DNA of 64,000 bases. It comes from Fibrobacter sp. (lineage in GTDB: Bacteria; Fibrobacterota; Fibrobacteria; Fibrobacterales; Fibrobacteraceae). The notes beneath the pieces were generated by a model. It did not search any database, was not told the origin of the DNA, and saw nothing but the letters and a program-made list of their open reading frames with translations. Made by a program: the position numbers and the translations under genes. The stretch lies in the NCBI GenBank assembly GCA_017550445.1, contig JAFZOV010000042.1:1-64000 (forward strand). The letters are read 5' to 3'. Below are positions 1 to 8,609 of the stretch, in pieces; within the stretch, counting starts at the first letter, position 1; each line of letters starts with the position of its first letter.

Positions 1-190
1 GGATCCGCGTCTTGCTCCGCGCGGCGCATTTTTGTAATTTTACCACAGTTTCCGGAGAAATGTCCAGTCCTGTATACAAGCCGAAGCGCAGGAGCTCGGC
101 CTCGGTGATCCGAAGGAGATCGCCCTCCTCCGGATACACCAGCACGCGCCCCTGCTTGTGCCTGGATTTTTCGATTTTGACAATCCTCAT
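1..190 (-). CDS. recX: RecX, regulatory protein, N-terminal part only (runs off the window)
   Basis: Reading the minus strand from the ATG at 190 gives an open frame of 63 codons that runs off the left edge. It begins MRIVKIEKSRHKQGRV and continues through a segment like the N-terminus of RecX proteins: a short basic beta-rich stretch, then LLRITEAELLRFGLYTGLDI, which matches the usual pattern of a polar residue loading a helix before the three-helix repeats. RecX inhibits RecA filament extension in the cytoplasm. The ATG overlaps the rnr stop in an ATGA, so the gene is translationally coupled as the last visible gene of plsC-rnr-recX. The diagnostic RecX repeats lie outside the window, so the assignment rests on the N-terminal segment alone. 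Confidence 0.6.
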   Translation of the reverse strand, partial: MRIVKIEKSRHKQGRVLVYPEEGDLLRITEAELLRFGLYTGLDISPETVVKLQKCAARSKTRI

Positions 191-2361
191 TCGGCGTCAT
201 CGTCAAAGTCATCGCTGTCGTTGAAATCCGGCTGGCTCACGTAGCCGAGGGCTTCCGCCGCGGCGGCGCGGTCAGCGCGTTCACGAACATCGCGGTTGCG
301 GAAGTCTTCTTCGCCCTGACGGCGGCGCTTTTTCGGTTCGCTAGAGAGCTTTTCGATAATGCTGAAGTCCGCCTGACCGCGCAGAGGGTCAACCCTCAAA
401 AGGCGCACAAGCACCTTGTCGCCGCGCCGGAATGTACGTCCGCTCTTCTTACCGAAGGCAAGTCCCTGATCCGGGTTGAATACGTAATAGTCGTCACCGG
501 CGATATCGCGGAAGCGTACCAGACCTTCGGCAATCGGGTCGGCGATGGATACGTATATGCCCCATTCCTCGATGCCAGAAACTGTAGCTTCGAAGTCGTC
601 GCCAATGTGGCTCTTCAAAATCCAGCAGCTGCACACCTTGATGGCAATGCGTTCGGTTTTCTGGTTCTTGACTTCGTTTGCAGAAATCAAGTCGCAAACT
701 TCAATCACGCTGTTCTTGCGTTCGGCGGTGATTTCCTTACCCTTACGGGCAAGTTCACGATGACACCACAAGTCCGCATAACGGCGAATCGGGCTGGTAA
801 AGTGAGCGTAGTCCTGCCAGTTCAAGGCGAAGTGACCGAAACTGTTGCTATCGTAATGAGCCTTCTGCATACTGCGCAGAATGCGGTTCGTAAGCGTTTC
901 GTCGCCGGCGGCGCGCTTCACCAAATGTTCGTACAGCTTGAATGCTGTCGGGTTCAAGTTGGTGTCGCCGCTGCGGGGCTTGCCCAGGTCGCGCAGCATG
1001 ACCGGAGAATCCTTGAACAGGTCCGGGTACATGTAGTAGAGCTCCATGATGTCCTTGGTGTCCGGAGCTTCATGGATACGGTAAATGCCCTGGAGCTTGC
1101 GTTTCTTGAGTTCCTTAGCGCAGCAGTTGTTCGCAATCAACATGCATTCTTCCACCCACGAATTCGATTCGTCGGTCACACGCGGGAAAATCTTTTCGGG
1201 TTCGCCTTTTTCGTTGAACTTGCAGCCGAATTCGGTGCTCTGGAATTCCAAGAGGCCGTCCTTGGTGCGGTTCTGTTTCAAAAGCGCAGTCACTTCGGCG
1301 AGCGCCTTGATATCGTCATCGCCGTTGTTCATCATTTCCATCGCCTGTTCGTAAGTGATGGACTTGGTAATCTTCACGATACTGCGGTGGAAATCCCAGC
1401 TGAGCACGTTGGCGTGGCGGTCAAGTTCCATCATGCAGGTAAATGCGCAACGGTCTACACCCTGGTGCAAGCTACACACGTTGCTTGAAAGTTTTTCAGG
1501 GAGCATCGGCACAGCTGTCCAAGGCAAGTACTGCGTGTAGCTGCGTTCCAAGGCTTCTTCGTCAAGTTCGGAGCCTTCGGGTACGTAGTAACTCACGTCG
1601 GCAATGTGTACGCCGAGCTTGTAGCCACCCTTGGGGGTGCGTTCTACGCTAATGGCATCGTCATGGTCCATGGCGCCATCGGGGTCGATACAGAGAATCG
1701 TAAGTTGTCTGTAATCCACGCGACCCTTGAAGTCCTTTCCGCAGGGTTCCTTGACGCCATCAACATACTTCTTGATAGCAGGGCTAAAGTCCTTGGGCAA
1801 GTTCGCATCTTCCATGAACTTGGTCTTGACTTCGTCCCAGCTGATGTTCATGGCTTCGGCGGTGCGGTCGACCTTTGCCAAATAGCTATGCTTGAGCTTC
1901 GGATGCGGATACAACGTAAAGCTGATGGTCTCGCCTTCCTTACCCGGAGCCTGCCTGCGGTGGCACATTTCGTACACCTTGCCGGTTTCCAGTTCATGGA
2001 CTTCCCACTCTTCTTCGCCGATCTGGTGCAGGATGCCGCGCTTTACGCGGGTTTCATTTTCCTTGTCGTTCTGTCTGCGACTGCGTGCGCCCGGACGACG
2101 ATTGTCTTCAGGATACTGTTCCGAAATTTTCTTGATGCGTTTCTCGCGTTTTTCTTCAACGCTTTCACCATCGCCCAGTTGGTATTCCTTGTGGCTGGTA
2201 CGTTTCAAAAGACCCTGCTCCACCATATCGGCAAGCAGTTGCTTAAATGCCATTTTCTGTTTCTTGGGAAGGCCAAGTGCGCTACGCAAGCGGCTTCCGA
2301 CCATAGGTTCGTCGCGGAGGATGGCGATAATCTGTTCTTGGCTAGGTAATTGCTGTGCCAT
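187..2361 (-). CDS. rnr: Ribonuclease R, 3'-5' exoribonuclease
   Basis: 724 residues, a normal size for RNase R/VacB, which degrades structured RNA processively in the cytoplasm. The order is an N-terminal winged-helix-like segment (about 1-60), a charged linker, a cold-shock OB region (about 105-165), the RNB catalytic domain with the acidic signature IDPDGAMDHDDA (about 225-236), and a C-terminal S1 domain followed by a basic/acidic tail ending in an Asp-rich stretch. The start is placed at the ATG at 2361 because AAGGAGG lies 7 bases upstream; that Shine-Dalgarno sits inside the end of plsC, whose stop is one base before the start. Upstream in-frame codons have no such site. The stop overlaps recX by 4 bases. 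Confidence 0.95.
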   Translation of the reverse strand: MAQQLPSQEQIIAILRDEPMVGSRLRSALGLPKKQKMAFKQLLADMVEQGLLKRTSHKEYQLGDGESVEEKREKRIKKISEQYPEDNRRPGARSRRQNDKENETRVKRGILHQIGEEEWEVHELETGKVYEMCHRRQAPGKEGETISFTLYPHPKLKHSYLAKVDRTAEAMNISWDEVKTKFMEDANLPKDFSPAIKKYVDGVKEPCGKDFKGRVDYRQLTILCIDPDGAMDHDDAISVERTPKGGYKLGVHIADVSYYVPEGSELDEEALERSYTQYLPWTAVPMLPEKLSSNVCSLHQGVDRCAFTCMMELDRHANVLSWDFHRSIVKITKSITYEQAMEMMNNGDDDIKALAEVTALLKQNRTKDGLLEFQSTEFGCKFNEKGEPEKIFPRVTDESNSWVEECMLIANNCCAKELKKRKLQGIYRIHEAPDTKDIMELYYMYPDLFKDSPVMLRDLGKPRSGDTNLNPTAFKLYEHLVKRAAGDETLTNRILRSMQKAHYDSNSFGHFALNWQDYAHFTSPIRRYADLWCHRELARKGKEITAERKNSVIEVCDLISANEVKNQKTERIAIKVCSCWILKSHIGDDFEATVSGIEEWGIYVSIADPIAEGLVRFRDIAGDDYYVFNPDQGLAFGKKSGRTFRRGDKVLVRLLRVDPLRGQADFSIIEKLSSEPKKRRRQGEEDFRNRDVRERADRAAAAEALGYVSQPDFNDSDDFDDDAE

Positions 2362-2362
2362 A

Positions 2363-3076
2363 TTAGGCCTCCTTATAAGGTAATGCCGATTCAATCATGC
2401 TGTGGATCTCGTCGCGTAACTGTGTCGCCGTCTTGTCGGCAAAGCTTTCGGGCGTCTGGAGCGGGTGTACCACAATCTTGACCACGCCCGGGGTCTGCGC
2501 CCATTTGGTCTTGGCTAGCCTCTTGCCAGTATCAACAAGCGTTACAGGCAAAAGCGGAAATCCGCTTTCCTTTGCCATACGGAAAATACCATTCTGGAAC
2601 GGAAGCATATGACCGTCTGCGCTGCGGTGCCCTTCGGGGAATACGGAAATGGTGTGACCCTTTTCAACATGTTGCTTGACAAGATCACCCATCCCCAAAT
2701 TCTTGCGTGGATTGCGGTGAACAGGAATGCACCCGATTTGATTTAAAATCCAACTGAAAACGGGAATCTTCCAAAGTTCCGCTTTCGCAATAAAGGCCGT
2801 AATGGTAATGGCAGGCCAAATGACGTTGATATCCAAAAAACTCTGGTGGTTTGCAACGAGAACAAATTTACTGTGGTTAGGAATATTTTCTTTGCCGATG
2901 ATTTCTAGCTTGATGCCGAAAATTTTAAAAAGGGTGTGGAAAAACGGAATGCACACACGGGTGCTTTCTTCCCAACGTCCTTGGATTTTCCCCTTGAAAA
3001 ACATGTAGGGAAGCCCGATGACAAAAATCCCGACTGCGATGAACAGATAGTAGAAAATAGCGCGAAAAAAAGCCAT
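2363..3076 (-). CDS. plsC: 1-acyl-sn-glycerol-3-phosphate acyltransferase (PlsC family)
   Basis: About 237 residues, typical for PlsC, which acylates lysophosphatidic acid to phosphatidic acid at the inner membrane. An N-terminal hydrophobic segment (about 5-28) anchors the protein. The catalytic HX4D motif is NHQSFLD (about 76-82) and the substrate-binding motif FPEGHRS is at about 146-152; the intermediate motif around VHRNPRK fits the family. The frame is open further upstream, but the ATG near 3076 has an AGGAA-type ribosome site just before it and gives a normal N-terminus; the homopolymers here make the coordinate uncertain by one base. It is the first gene of plsC-rnr-recX and diverges from clpP across about 170 bases, which must hold both promoters. 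Confidence 0.9.
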   Translation of the reverse strand: MAFFRAIFYYLFIAVGIFVIGLPYMFFKGKIQGRWEESTRVCIPFFHTLFKIFGIKLEIIGKENIPNHSKFVLVANHQSFLDINVIWPAITITAFIAKAELWKIPVFSWILNQIGCIPVHRNPRKNLGMGDLVKQHVEKGHTISVFPEGHRSADGHMLPFQNGIFRMAKESGFPLLPVTLVDTGKRLAKTKWAQTPGVVKIVVHPLQTPESFADKTATQLRDEIHSMIESALPYKEA

Positions 3077-3249
3077 AATATTCCTAAAAAGAGTGTTTAC
3101 CCCTATAATGTATATTTTTTGCAGAGAATGGAACATAAAAACGAAAAAAATATGCTCACGCTTTGCAGTTATCACCCTTTTACAATTTGGCGCTTAAAGA
3201 CGATAAGATATTGAATTTTCTAAATTGTACCTGAACAAAAGGATTTATT

Positions 3250-3831
3250 ATGGCAGACTGCAAAGACAAGAAAGAAAATGTACCTTCTGAAATCGTAAAG
3301 AAGGCCGAAGAATACCTTGCCTCCAAGCGTAAGATTTTCCTGTGGGGCGGAGTCGATGACGAAAGTGCCGAACGCATTGTGAAAGAACTTTTGTACCTGG
3401 ATTCGCTCTCCCACGAAGATATCTATTTCTTCATCAATAGCCCGGGTGGCGTGATTTCCAGTGGCCTTGCCATTTACGACTGCATGAACGCTATCCAAAG
3501 TGACGTGGTCACGGTTTGCTGCGGTCAGGCAGCCTCCATGGGAGCAGTACTTTTGACTTCGGGTGCCAAGGGCAAGCGCTATGCATGGCCCAACGCCCGC
3601 ATCATGATTCACCAGCCGCTCATTCACGGCGAAATTGTCGCTCCTGCAAGCGATATTCAGATTCAGGCCGAAGAAATGCTCCGTATTCGTAATATTACGG
3701 GCAAGATTCTTGCTGAAACATCTGGCCATACCATGGAAGAAATTGACCGCGACACCGAACGCGACAACTTTATGAGTGCCGAAGAGGCCAAGGCCTACGG
3801 CCTGGTCGATAAGGTTGAAAGCCTCGTTTAA
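3250..3831 (+). CDS. clpP: ATP-dependent Clp protease proteolytic subunit, divergent ClpP
   Basis: 193 residues with the ClpP serine-protease fold. The catalytic Ser96 lies in GQAASMGA, His121 in MIHQP and the expected Asp172 in TERDNF; the INSPGG oxyanion-hole loop is at 62-67. ClpP forms a double heptameric ring that degrades proteins fed by Clp ATPases. The N-terminus is unusual: the first 28 residues are Lys/Glu-rich and lack the hydrophobic LVP-type axial loop seen in canonical ClpP, and a two-residue insertion follows the His. This may be a second ClpP paralogue. It is followed 36 bases later by ftsY on the same strand; no clpX or tig gene is adjacent, unlike the common arrangement. Confidence 0.9.
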   Translation: MADCKDKKENVPSEIVKKAEEYLASKRKIFLWGGVDDESAERIVKELLYLDSLSHEDIYFFINSPGGVISSGLAIYDCMNAIQSDVVTVCCGQAASMGAVLLTSGAKGKRYAWPNARIMIHQPLIHGEIVAPASDIQIQAEEMLRIRNITGKILAETSGHTMEEIDRDTERDNFMSAEEAKAYGLVDKVESLV

Positions 3832-3867
3832 TGGGCCGCACATCGAGCGACCGAGTAGGATTGAATA

Positions 3868-4791
3868 ATGGGACTTTTTTCTGCCATTAAGAGTGGCCTG
3901 GCCAAGACCCGCGACGCCTTGATGGGCGAATTGAAGGGTATTGTCGGTGCAGGTAAGATTACTGACGACACTCTTGAAGAACTTGAAGAACATTTGATCA
4001 AGGCCGATGTGGGCGTCGAAGCAGCCTTCCTCTTGACCGATGCTTTGCGCGAACAGGCTCTGGGCAAGTCGCTTACGACCGAACAGGTGCTCGACATTAT
4101 GCGTAGCGAAGCGGAACGCCTGCTTAAGGATCCGCCGCCGTTTGAACTCAAGGGCAAACCCCATGTGGTACTTGTCATCGGCGTAAACGGTGCCGGAAAG
4201 ACGACGACGATTGGTAAGCTTGCTGCCCGCCTTAAGGACGAAGGCAAGAAGGTGATGATTGCCGCTTGCGATACCTTCCGTGCGGCTGCGATTGATCAGC
4301 TTGAAACTTGGGCTGAGCGTAGCGGAGCCGAGTTCGTGAAGCACCAGGAAGGCTCAGACCCGGCAGCGGTGGCTTTTGATGCTTGCAATGCGGCTGTGGC
4401 CCGCGGCTGCGACGTGGTACTGATTGATACCGCCGGCCGTCTGCACAACAAAGACTACTTGATGGAAGAACTCAAGAAAATTGTCCGCGTGATCAAGAAG
4501 GTTAGCCCCGACATGCCGCACGACATGTGGCTCGTGATCGACGGCAACACCGGACAGAATACCATCAACCAGACGAAGATTTTCAACCAGAGTTTCCCGC
4601 TCACCGGCCTTGTGGTGACCAAGCTCGACGGAACGGCCCGTGGCGGCGCAGTGCTTTCGATTGCAAGCTCGTTGCAGATTCCCATCCGCTGGATTGGCAT
4701 GGGCGAACGCATTGACCAGCTGGTTCCGTTCAGCAAAGCCGAATACGTAGAAGGCCTTTTCGAAAACGCGCTGGATGAAAAGGAATCGTAA
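3868..4791 (+). CDS. ftsY: Signal recognition particle receptor FtsY
   Basis: 307 residues, the short NG form without the long acidic A domain of E. coli FtsY. The N domain is about 1-95. The SRP GTPase domain shows G1 GVNGAGKT (105-112), DTFRAAA (135-141), DTAGR (187-191) and TKLDGTARGG (251-260). FtsY docks SRP-ribosome complexes at the membrane for co-translational insertion. The start follows an AGTAGGATT stretch. The stop is 9 bases before the next lipoprotein gene, so ftsY probably leads a five-gene plus-strand run that makes envelope proteins. Confidence 0.97.
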   Translation: MGLFSAIKSGLAKTRDALMGELKGIVGAGKITDDTLEELEEHLIKADVGVEAAFLLTDALREQALGKSLTTEQVLDIMRSEAERLLKDPPPFELKGKPHVVLVIGVNGAGKTTTIGKLAARLKDEGKKVMIAACDTFRAAAIDQLETWAERSGAEFVKHQEGSDPAAVAFDACNAAVARGCDVVLIDTAGRLHNKDYLMEELKKIVRVIKKVSPDMPHDMWLVIDGNTGQNTINQTKIFNQSFPLTGLVVTKLDGTARGGAVLSIASSLQIPIRWIGMGERIDQLVPFSKAEYVEGLFENALDEKES

Positions 4792-4800
4792 CGGGTGCTT

Positions 4801-5220
4801 ATGAAGTCCCGGCATCTCCTTTACTATTTGATTTCTTTTGCGCTCGCCGTCAATTTTGTCGGCTGCGCGAATGAAGTTTCTGTTGACCAGAAGTTCGTCA
4901 ACCTGTTTGTAGAGATGCGCGTTATAGAATTGACCTACGGCAAGGATTCGCCGATGGGTCGCCTGGTGCGCCAAGACGCCTTGAAAGCCGCAGGCTATAC
5001 TCGCGAACAGTTCCTTGCCAAGACCGACGAAATCTTGAATGACGAACGCCAGTGGGTGCCGTTCCAGAAGGCGGTAAACGCCCGCATCGATTCACTGTTG
5101 GCTCCTCCGCCCGAAAACGCGGCCGAAGCAGATTCTTCTGCAAAAAAGCCTCCTGTAAAGATATCACCGAGTCGAAAGGTGACGCCCCAAATGCCGGCGC
5201 ATAAAGGAGGTGTACCTTGA
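4801..5220 (+). CDS. Small lipoprotein, DUF4296-like
   Basis: 139 residues starting at the ATG; a GTG two codons upstream is in frame but less likely. A signal peptide ends in a lipobox (VNFVGC, Cys about 20), so the protein should be lipid-anchored. The body (about 25-100) has the helical pattern of DUF4296 lipoproteins: a short helix with VEMRVIE, then GYTREQFLAKTDEILNDER and a final helix before a Pro/Lys-rich tail. The function of that family is unknown. The final codons contain AAAGGAGGTG, which serves as the ribosome site of the next gene, and the stop overlaps that gene's TTG in a TTGA. The family assignment is by pattern only. Confidence 0.7.
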   Translation: MKSRHLLYYLISFALAVNFVGCANEVSVDQKFVNLFVEMRVIELTYGKDSPMGRLVRQDALKAAGYTREQFLAKTDEILNDERQWVPFQKAVNARIDSLLAPPPENAAEADSSAKKPPVKISPSRKVTPQMPAHKGGVP

Positions 5221-5744
5221 TAAAAGCCTTTGCAAATCTGAAGTATTCGAAGGTCACGTTATTGCTTCTGATTTTGGGCTTGTGTTCGGCAGCATTTGCC
5301 GCACCTGCAAGCTCTTCGGCACCTGTAAAAAAAGAACCGCGTAAGTCGACCGTTCACTGGATGAGCTACGAGACGGCCTTGGAAAAGGCAAAGAACGGCC
5401 CGAAGCTGATTTTTGCGGACCTGTATGCGGACTGGTGCGTACCGTGTCGCATTATGGATGCAAATGTCTATAGCGACCCCACAGTGGCTTCTTTGCTGAA
5501 CACCCGCTTTTACGCTGTTAAGCTTGATGCCGATTCTCAAGATTCCATCATGTGCGATGGACAAAAGAATACGGTACAACGTTGCTATTTTGATGTATGG
5601 GAATTGCATGCGCTCCCTGCGTTTGTGCTTGTGGCCCCCAAGGGCATGAGCATTTTGACGGTTACCGATTCCATGTCGCCGCAAGAGCTGCAATACATGC
5701 TGTACCAGTTCCTTCAAAAGGAAAAGGAGTGGATGTCTCGATGA
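5217..5744 (+). CDS. Exported thioredoxin-fold protein with WCVPC motif
   Basis: 175 residues. A signal peptide (about 1-29, ending AAFAA) is followed by a thioredoxin-like domain with the redox motif WCVPC (Cys74, Cys77) and a cis-Pro candidate in ALPAF. This resembles the C-terminal domain of DsbD and the Thioredoxin_7 group, suggesting disulfide exchange in the periplasm; substrates are unknown. The start is TTG, chosen because a near-perfect Shine-Dalgarno AAAGGAGGTG lies just upstream and because the frame begins in a TTGA overlap with the preceding lipoprotein. The stop overlaps the following glycosyltransferase in an ATGA, so three proteins are coupled. Two extra Cys (in the SIMCDG and QRCYF segments) may form a structural disulfide. 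Confidence 0.85.
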   Translation: MIKAFANLKYSKVTLLLLILGLCSAAFAAPASSSAPVKKEPRKSTVHWMSYETALEKAKNGPKLIFADLYADWCVPCRIMDANVYSDPTVASLLNTRFYAVKLDADSQDSIMCDGQKNTVQRCYFDVWELHALPAFVLVAPKGMSILTVTDSMSPQELQYMLYQFLQKEKEWMSR

Positions 5745-6892
5745 ACGAACAATTCCTTTTTTACGCACAAATCGCCTTTTGGCTAATGATTTTCTTGCTG
5801 GTACATTGTTACCTGCTGTTCCCGATGACGCTTCCGTTCGTAAGCGAAATCTTTAAGCGCCGTAAGTCCAAAGAGCAAGGCAATGTCGATCTTCCGACGG
5901 TATCGATTCTGATTTCAGCCTACAACGAAGAAGCTGTCATTGAACGCAAGATTCAGAATATTCTGGAACTCGATTACCCCAAGGACAAACTTGAAGTCTT
6001 GATTGGCGATGACGGTTCCGCCGACAAGACCGCCGAAATCGTGGCCCGCTATGCAGACAAGGGTATTACGCTGGTAAAGGCCCCGAAAAACGCGGGCAAG
6101 GCTGCCATGCTGAATCGTCTGAACAAGATTGCAAAAAATGAAATTCTTTTGTTCTGCGACGCAAACACGATGTTCTTCCCGAATGTAGTACGCAAACTTG
6201 TGATTCCGTTCCAAGACAAAAAAATCGGCTGCGCCTGTGGCCACTTGATTCTGTCGGACAAGAGCGGCTCTACGCTGGGTCGCGGCGAAAGCTCTTACTG
6301 GGATCTGGAATCTGAAATCAAGAAGTTCGAAGGCGTGCTCGACATGCTGATTGGCGGTAACGGAGCCCTTTACGCCATTCGCCGCGAACTGTACACAGAA
6401 CTGCCGGTCAAGAAGAGCGTCATGGACGACTTCTTTGTGACGACGAAGGTTCTTGAAAAAGGTTATTACTGCACGTTTGTTACAAGTGCTATCGGCACCG
6501 AACAGACATCCAAGGAATCGAGCGGCGAATTCCGCCGCAAGGTACGTATCGGCCGAGCGAATTTCAACTTCCTGTTCTCTTATTTGCCGCTGTTGAATCC
6601 GCTGCATCCGCTACTTGCTTATCTGTTCTTCTCGCACAAGATTTTGCGCTGGTTCTCGCCGCACATCTTGATTCTCTTGTTTGTGGCTAATGCTTGCCTG
6701 ATTACGAGCGGACTCTTCTACCAGATTTTCTTTGGCGGTATGGTATTGGCGCTTTTGGTGGCTCTGTTCAAGGTTGTGCCGAGCGGCTACTACTTCCTTT
6801 CGATGAACTATGCGATGCTCAAGGGTTTCTTTATGGCTTTCAAGCCTGAAAAGAGCGGCGGTTGGGCACGCGAAGCCCGCAGCGATGAGTAA
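5741..6892 (+). CDS. Membrane glycosyltransferase, family GT2
   Basis: 383 residues. There is one N-terminal membrane segment (about 8-30), then a GT2 catalytic domain with ISAYNEE, GDDGSADKT, the metal-binding CDANT and the acceptor-site DDFF, followed by KVRIGRANF in the position of the QxxRW motif, and three or four C-terminal membrane segments. This architecture matches processive or lipid-linked GT2 enzymes such as those in exopolysaccharide or glycolipid synthesis; the product cannot be told from sequence. The start is the ATG at 5741, which overlaps the previous stop in an ATGA and follows AAAAGGAG; the frame is open upstream inside the thioredoxin gene, but that part is a shadow. Confidence 0.88.
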   Translation: MNEQFLFYAQIAFWLMIFLLVHCYLLFPMTLPFVSEIFKRRKSKEQGNVDLPTVSILISAYNEEAVIERKIQNILELDYPKDKLEVLIGDDGSADKTAEIVARYADKGITLVKAPKNAGKAAMLNRLNKIAKNEILLFCDANTMFFPNVVRKLVIPFQDKKIGCACGHLILSDKSGSTLGRGESSYWDLESEIKKFEGVLDMLIGGNGALYAIRRELYTELPVKKSVMDDFFVTTKVLEKGYYCTFVTSAIGTEQTSKESSGEFRRKVRIGRANFNFLFSYLPLLNPLHPLLAYLFFSHKILRWFSPHILILLFVANACLITSGLFYQIFFGGMVLALLVALFKVVPSGYYFLSMNYAMLKGFFMAFKPEKSGGWAREARSDE

Positions 6893-6931
6893 TTTGAGAT
6901 GTGCGGCGTGGAATGTGTAATGTGGAATGTT
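6893..6931. repeat. Partial copy of a low-complexity AATGTG intergenic element
   Basis: The stretch carries GTGCGGCGTGGAATGTG followed by TAATGTGGAATG. The same GGAATGTGTAATGTGGAATG string occurs at 52385-52405, where it is part of a longer inverted structure with a GCGGC/GCCGC hairpin. Here only one arm is clear. Confidence 0.5.
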
Positions 6932-6948
6932 ATATTTAAACTTGTAGC

Positions 6949-7407
6949 ATGAAAAAGATTTTCGCAGCCATTCTGTTCGCATTAGCGTTTGCCGTGGTGC
7001 CGGCAAGCGCCTTCACCATGGATGTGCAGGGCGGCGTGGTGAATCACGTCAGCGATATCGGCAAGTTCAACTTGAACGTTTACGGCCATTTGTGGTACCC
7101 CATTGACCAGATGCTCTTTTTCGGCATCGGTTCGGGTTACCAAGAAATCGACAATGTGAGCCTAATCCCCGTCTCGGGCAGCGTCTGGATTCGCTTGCCG
7201 ATTGGCAGCCGCACACTCCCCGTGGCCACGGGCGATTGGGGATACCTGTTCGGTTCTAACCACCAGATGTTCTGGCGAGCTGGCGGCGGTTTCGATATCA
7301 AGAATGGCGACTATTCGTCGATTATGCTCATGGGCGGTTACCAGTTTCTCGACCATGAAGGCAAAGGCTACGCCTACATACAGGCAGGCATTCTCATAGA
7401 ACTATAA
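6949..7407 (+). CDS. Small outer-membrane beta-barrel-like protein
   Basis: 152 residues. A clear signal peptide (1-21, ending ASA) is followed by alternating hydrophobic/polar strands typical of a small beta-barrel: GGVVNHV, LNVYGHLWYPI, FFGIGSGY, SGSVWIRLP, MLMGGYQF and YAYIQAGILIEL. The C-terminus is a hydrophobic strand, but it ends in Leu rather than Phe. I do not recognise the family; eight-stranded OmpW/OmpX-like barrels are of this size. Its start has no obvious Shine-Dalgarno. It ends tail to tail with the next gene: the two stop codons abut, giving a 6-base overlap. Function unknown. Confidence 0.65.
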   Translation: MKKIFAAILFALAFAVVPASAFTMDVQGGVVNHVSDIGKFNLNVYGHLWYPIDQMLFFGIGSGYQEIDNVSLIPVSGSVWIRLPIGSRTLPVATGDWGYLFGSNHQMFWRAGGGFDIKNGDYSSIMLMGGYQFLDHEGKGYAYIQAGILIEL

Positions 7408-8508
7408 ACCCATCTTCAAGAATGTGGTCACCTGAATGGTATCGGTTTCTTCGATTCCGTTTTCGTAATGTGTATAACCCAAGGTCCACGTAACCGTGGT
7501 ATCCGACGTCAATTCATCAGAAGGATCAAAATAATACTTTCTTGTACGTACTTCCCTATCCTTAGGCCATTTATTAAAAAGCGACGCCATATCTCTCCCC
7601 ACGGTATCCAAAGGCACCAGTTCATACACATTTGCCGGCAATCCGACAAATTCCCAATTTGACTGAACATAAATAGCCCTCTCCTCCGAATCCTCGCCAA
7701 AGTCCAGCGTATCTAACAAACCGCGTATTCGCACAGAATCAAAGGGGGCATAGGTAGCAACATTAATGTATTCCGGCGGAATATAGTCGGTCAGACGATT
7801 TTCTCCATAATTATAACGGATAGTATCGTGAACATAAACCGTCTTGGTCAAGCGAAGCGTATCCACATAAACCGTATCCTGAAAATGAACATAAACACGG
7901 TTCGTATCCAACAACTGAGCACTAACGAAATGAATCGGAATCGAATCCGAATGATATGTATTGCAACATAATAAGTCTGAAACTGCTAAAATACCGATTT
8001 CTTCACACACCATCTTGCCATCTTCATCAATATCGCAGTCAAATGCTACACGTTTTTCATAAACAGTATCAAGAACTCCGCTTGCCTTTCTATAAACAAA
8101 GCTCTTGTATGTACGAGTTTCATAGAGTGAATCGTAAACAGTATCCTTGTAGACAACAACCGTATCATGCCTGTATATAGTATCCTTCAAATCCAATATA
8201 GGTTCAGGCAACGGGTCTTCTAATTTCCCAGAATCAATCGGAACATCCGCCTCGTTCACTTCTTGAGAATCATTTGCAGGATTAGCTACAGGATTGTCCA
8301 CAGAGTCTTTCACCTGATTATTCTCTGGATTATCCACCGGGTTATCAGCAGGTTCTTCTACAGGGCTGATTACAGAATCCTGAGGAAGCTCAGATAAACG
8401 CGATTCAGAATCCATAACCTCCGTATCAAAGGAACAAGCCCAAAACAAGGTTACAACGAAAAACGCCACCAAGGGCAAAGACACTTTTTTACCGGAATTA
8501 TTCCTCAT
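7402..8508 (-). CDS. Putative lipoprotein with Asn/Pro/Asp-rich linker
   Basis: 368 residues. The start has a strong site, TTAGGAGGATTT before the ATG. The signal peptide ends in LFWAC (Cys25), a lipobox. Residues about 40-95 are a disordered linker with repeated DNPV/DNPE/NPAND units and acidic residues. The remaining region has several D-T-V/I-Y strands (KDTVYDSLYET, DTVYVDTLRLTKT, VHDTIRYNY), suggesting a beta-rich surface domain with irregular repeats. I recognise no family. It lies downstream of the giant surface protein on the same strand, about 100 bases away with a hairpin between, so it may be a partner or an independent gene. Confidence 0.7.
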   Translation of the reverse strand: MRNNSGKKVSLPLVAFFVVTLFWACSFDTEVMDSESRLSELPQDSVISPVEEPADNPVDNPENNQVKDSVDNPVANPANDSQEVNEADVPIDSGKLEDPLPEPILDLKDTIYRHDTVVVYKDTVYDSLYETRTYKSFVYRKASGVLDTVYEKRVAFDCDIDEDGKMVCEEIGILAVSDLLCCNTYHSDSIPIHFVSAQLLDTNRVYVHFQDTVYVDTLRLTKTVYVHDTIRYNYGENRLTDYIPPEYINVATYAPFDSVRIRGLLDTLDFGEDSEERAIYVQSNWEFVGLPANVYELVPLDTVGRDMASLFNKWPKDREVRTRKYYFDPSDELTSDTTVTWTLGYTHYENGIEETDTIQVTTFLKMGL

Positions 8509-8549
8509 AAATCCTCCTAACGACCCGTATAAATTAACTTTTTTTAGGG

Positions 8550-8575
8550 CAAATACAAGTCCACGCTTGTATTTG
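8550..8575. other. Perfect 10-bp inverted repeat between two minus-strand genes
   Basis: CAAATACAAG, a 6-base loop TCCACG, then CTTGTATTTG. On the minus strand it follows the stop of the giant gene but is followed by CCCTAAAAAAAG rather than a T-run, so it is not a textbook terminator. It could be a processing or regulatory hairpin ahead of the lipoprotein. Confidence 0.5.
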
Positions 8576-8609
8576 TCAAAATCAAGTGATTTGCGTCATA
8601 TGTTCAAAG

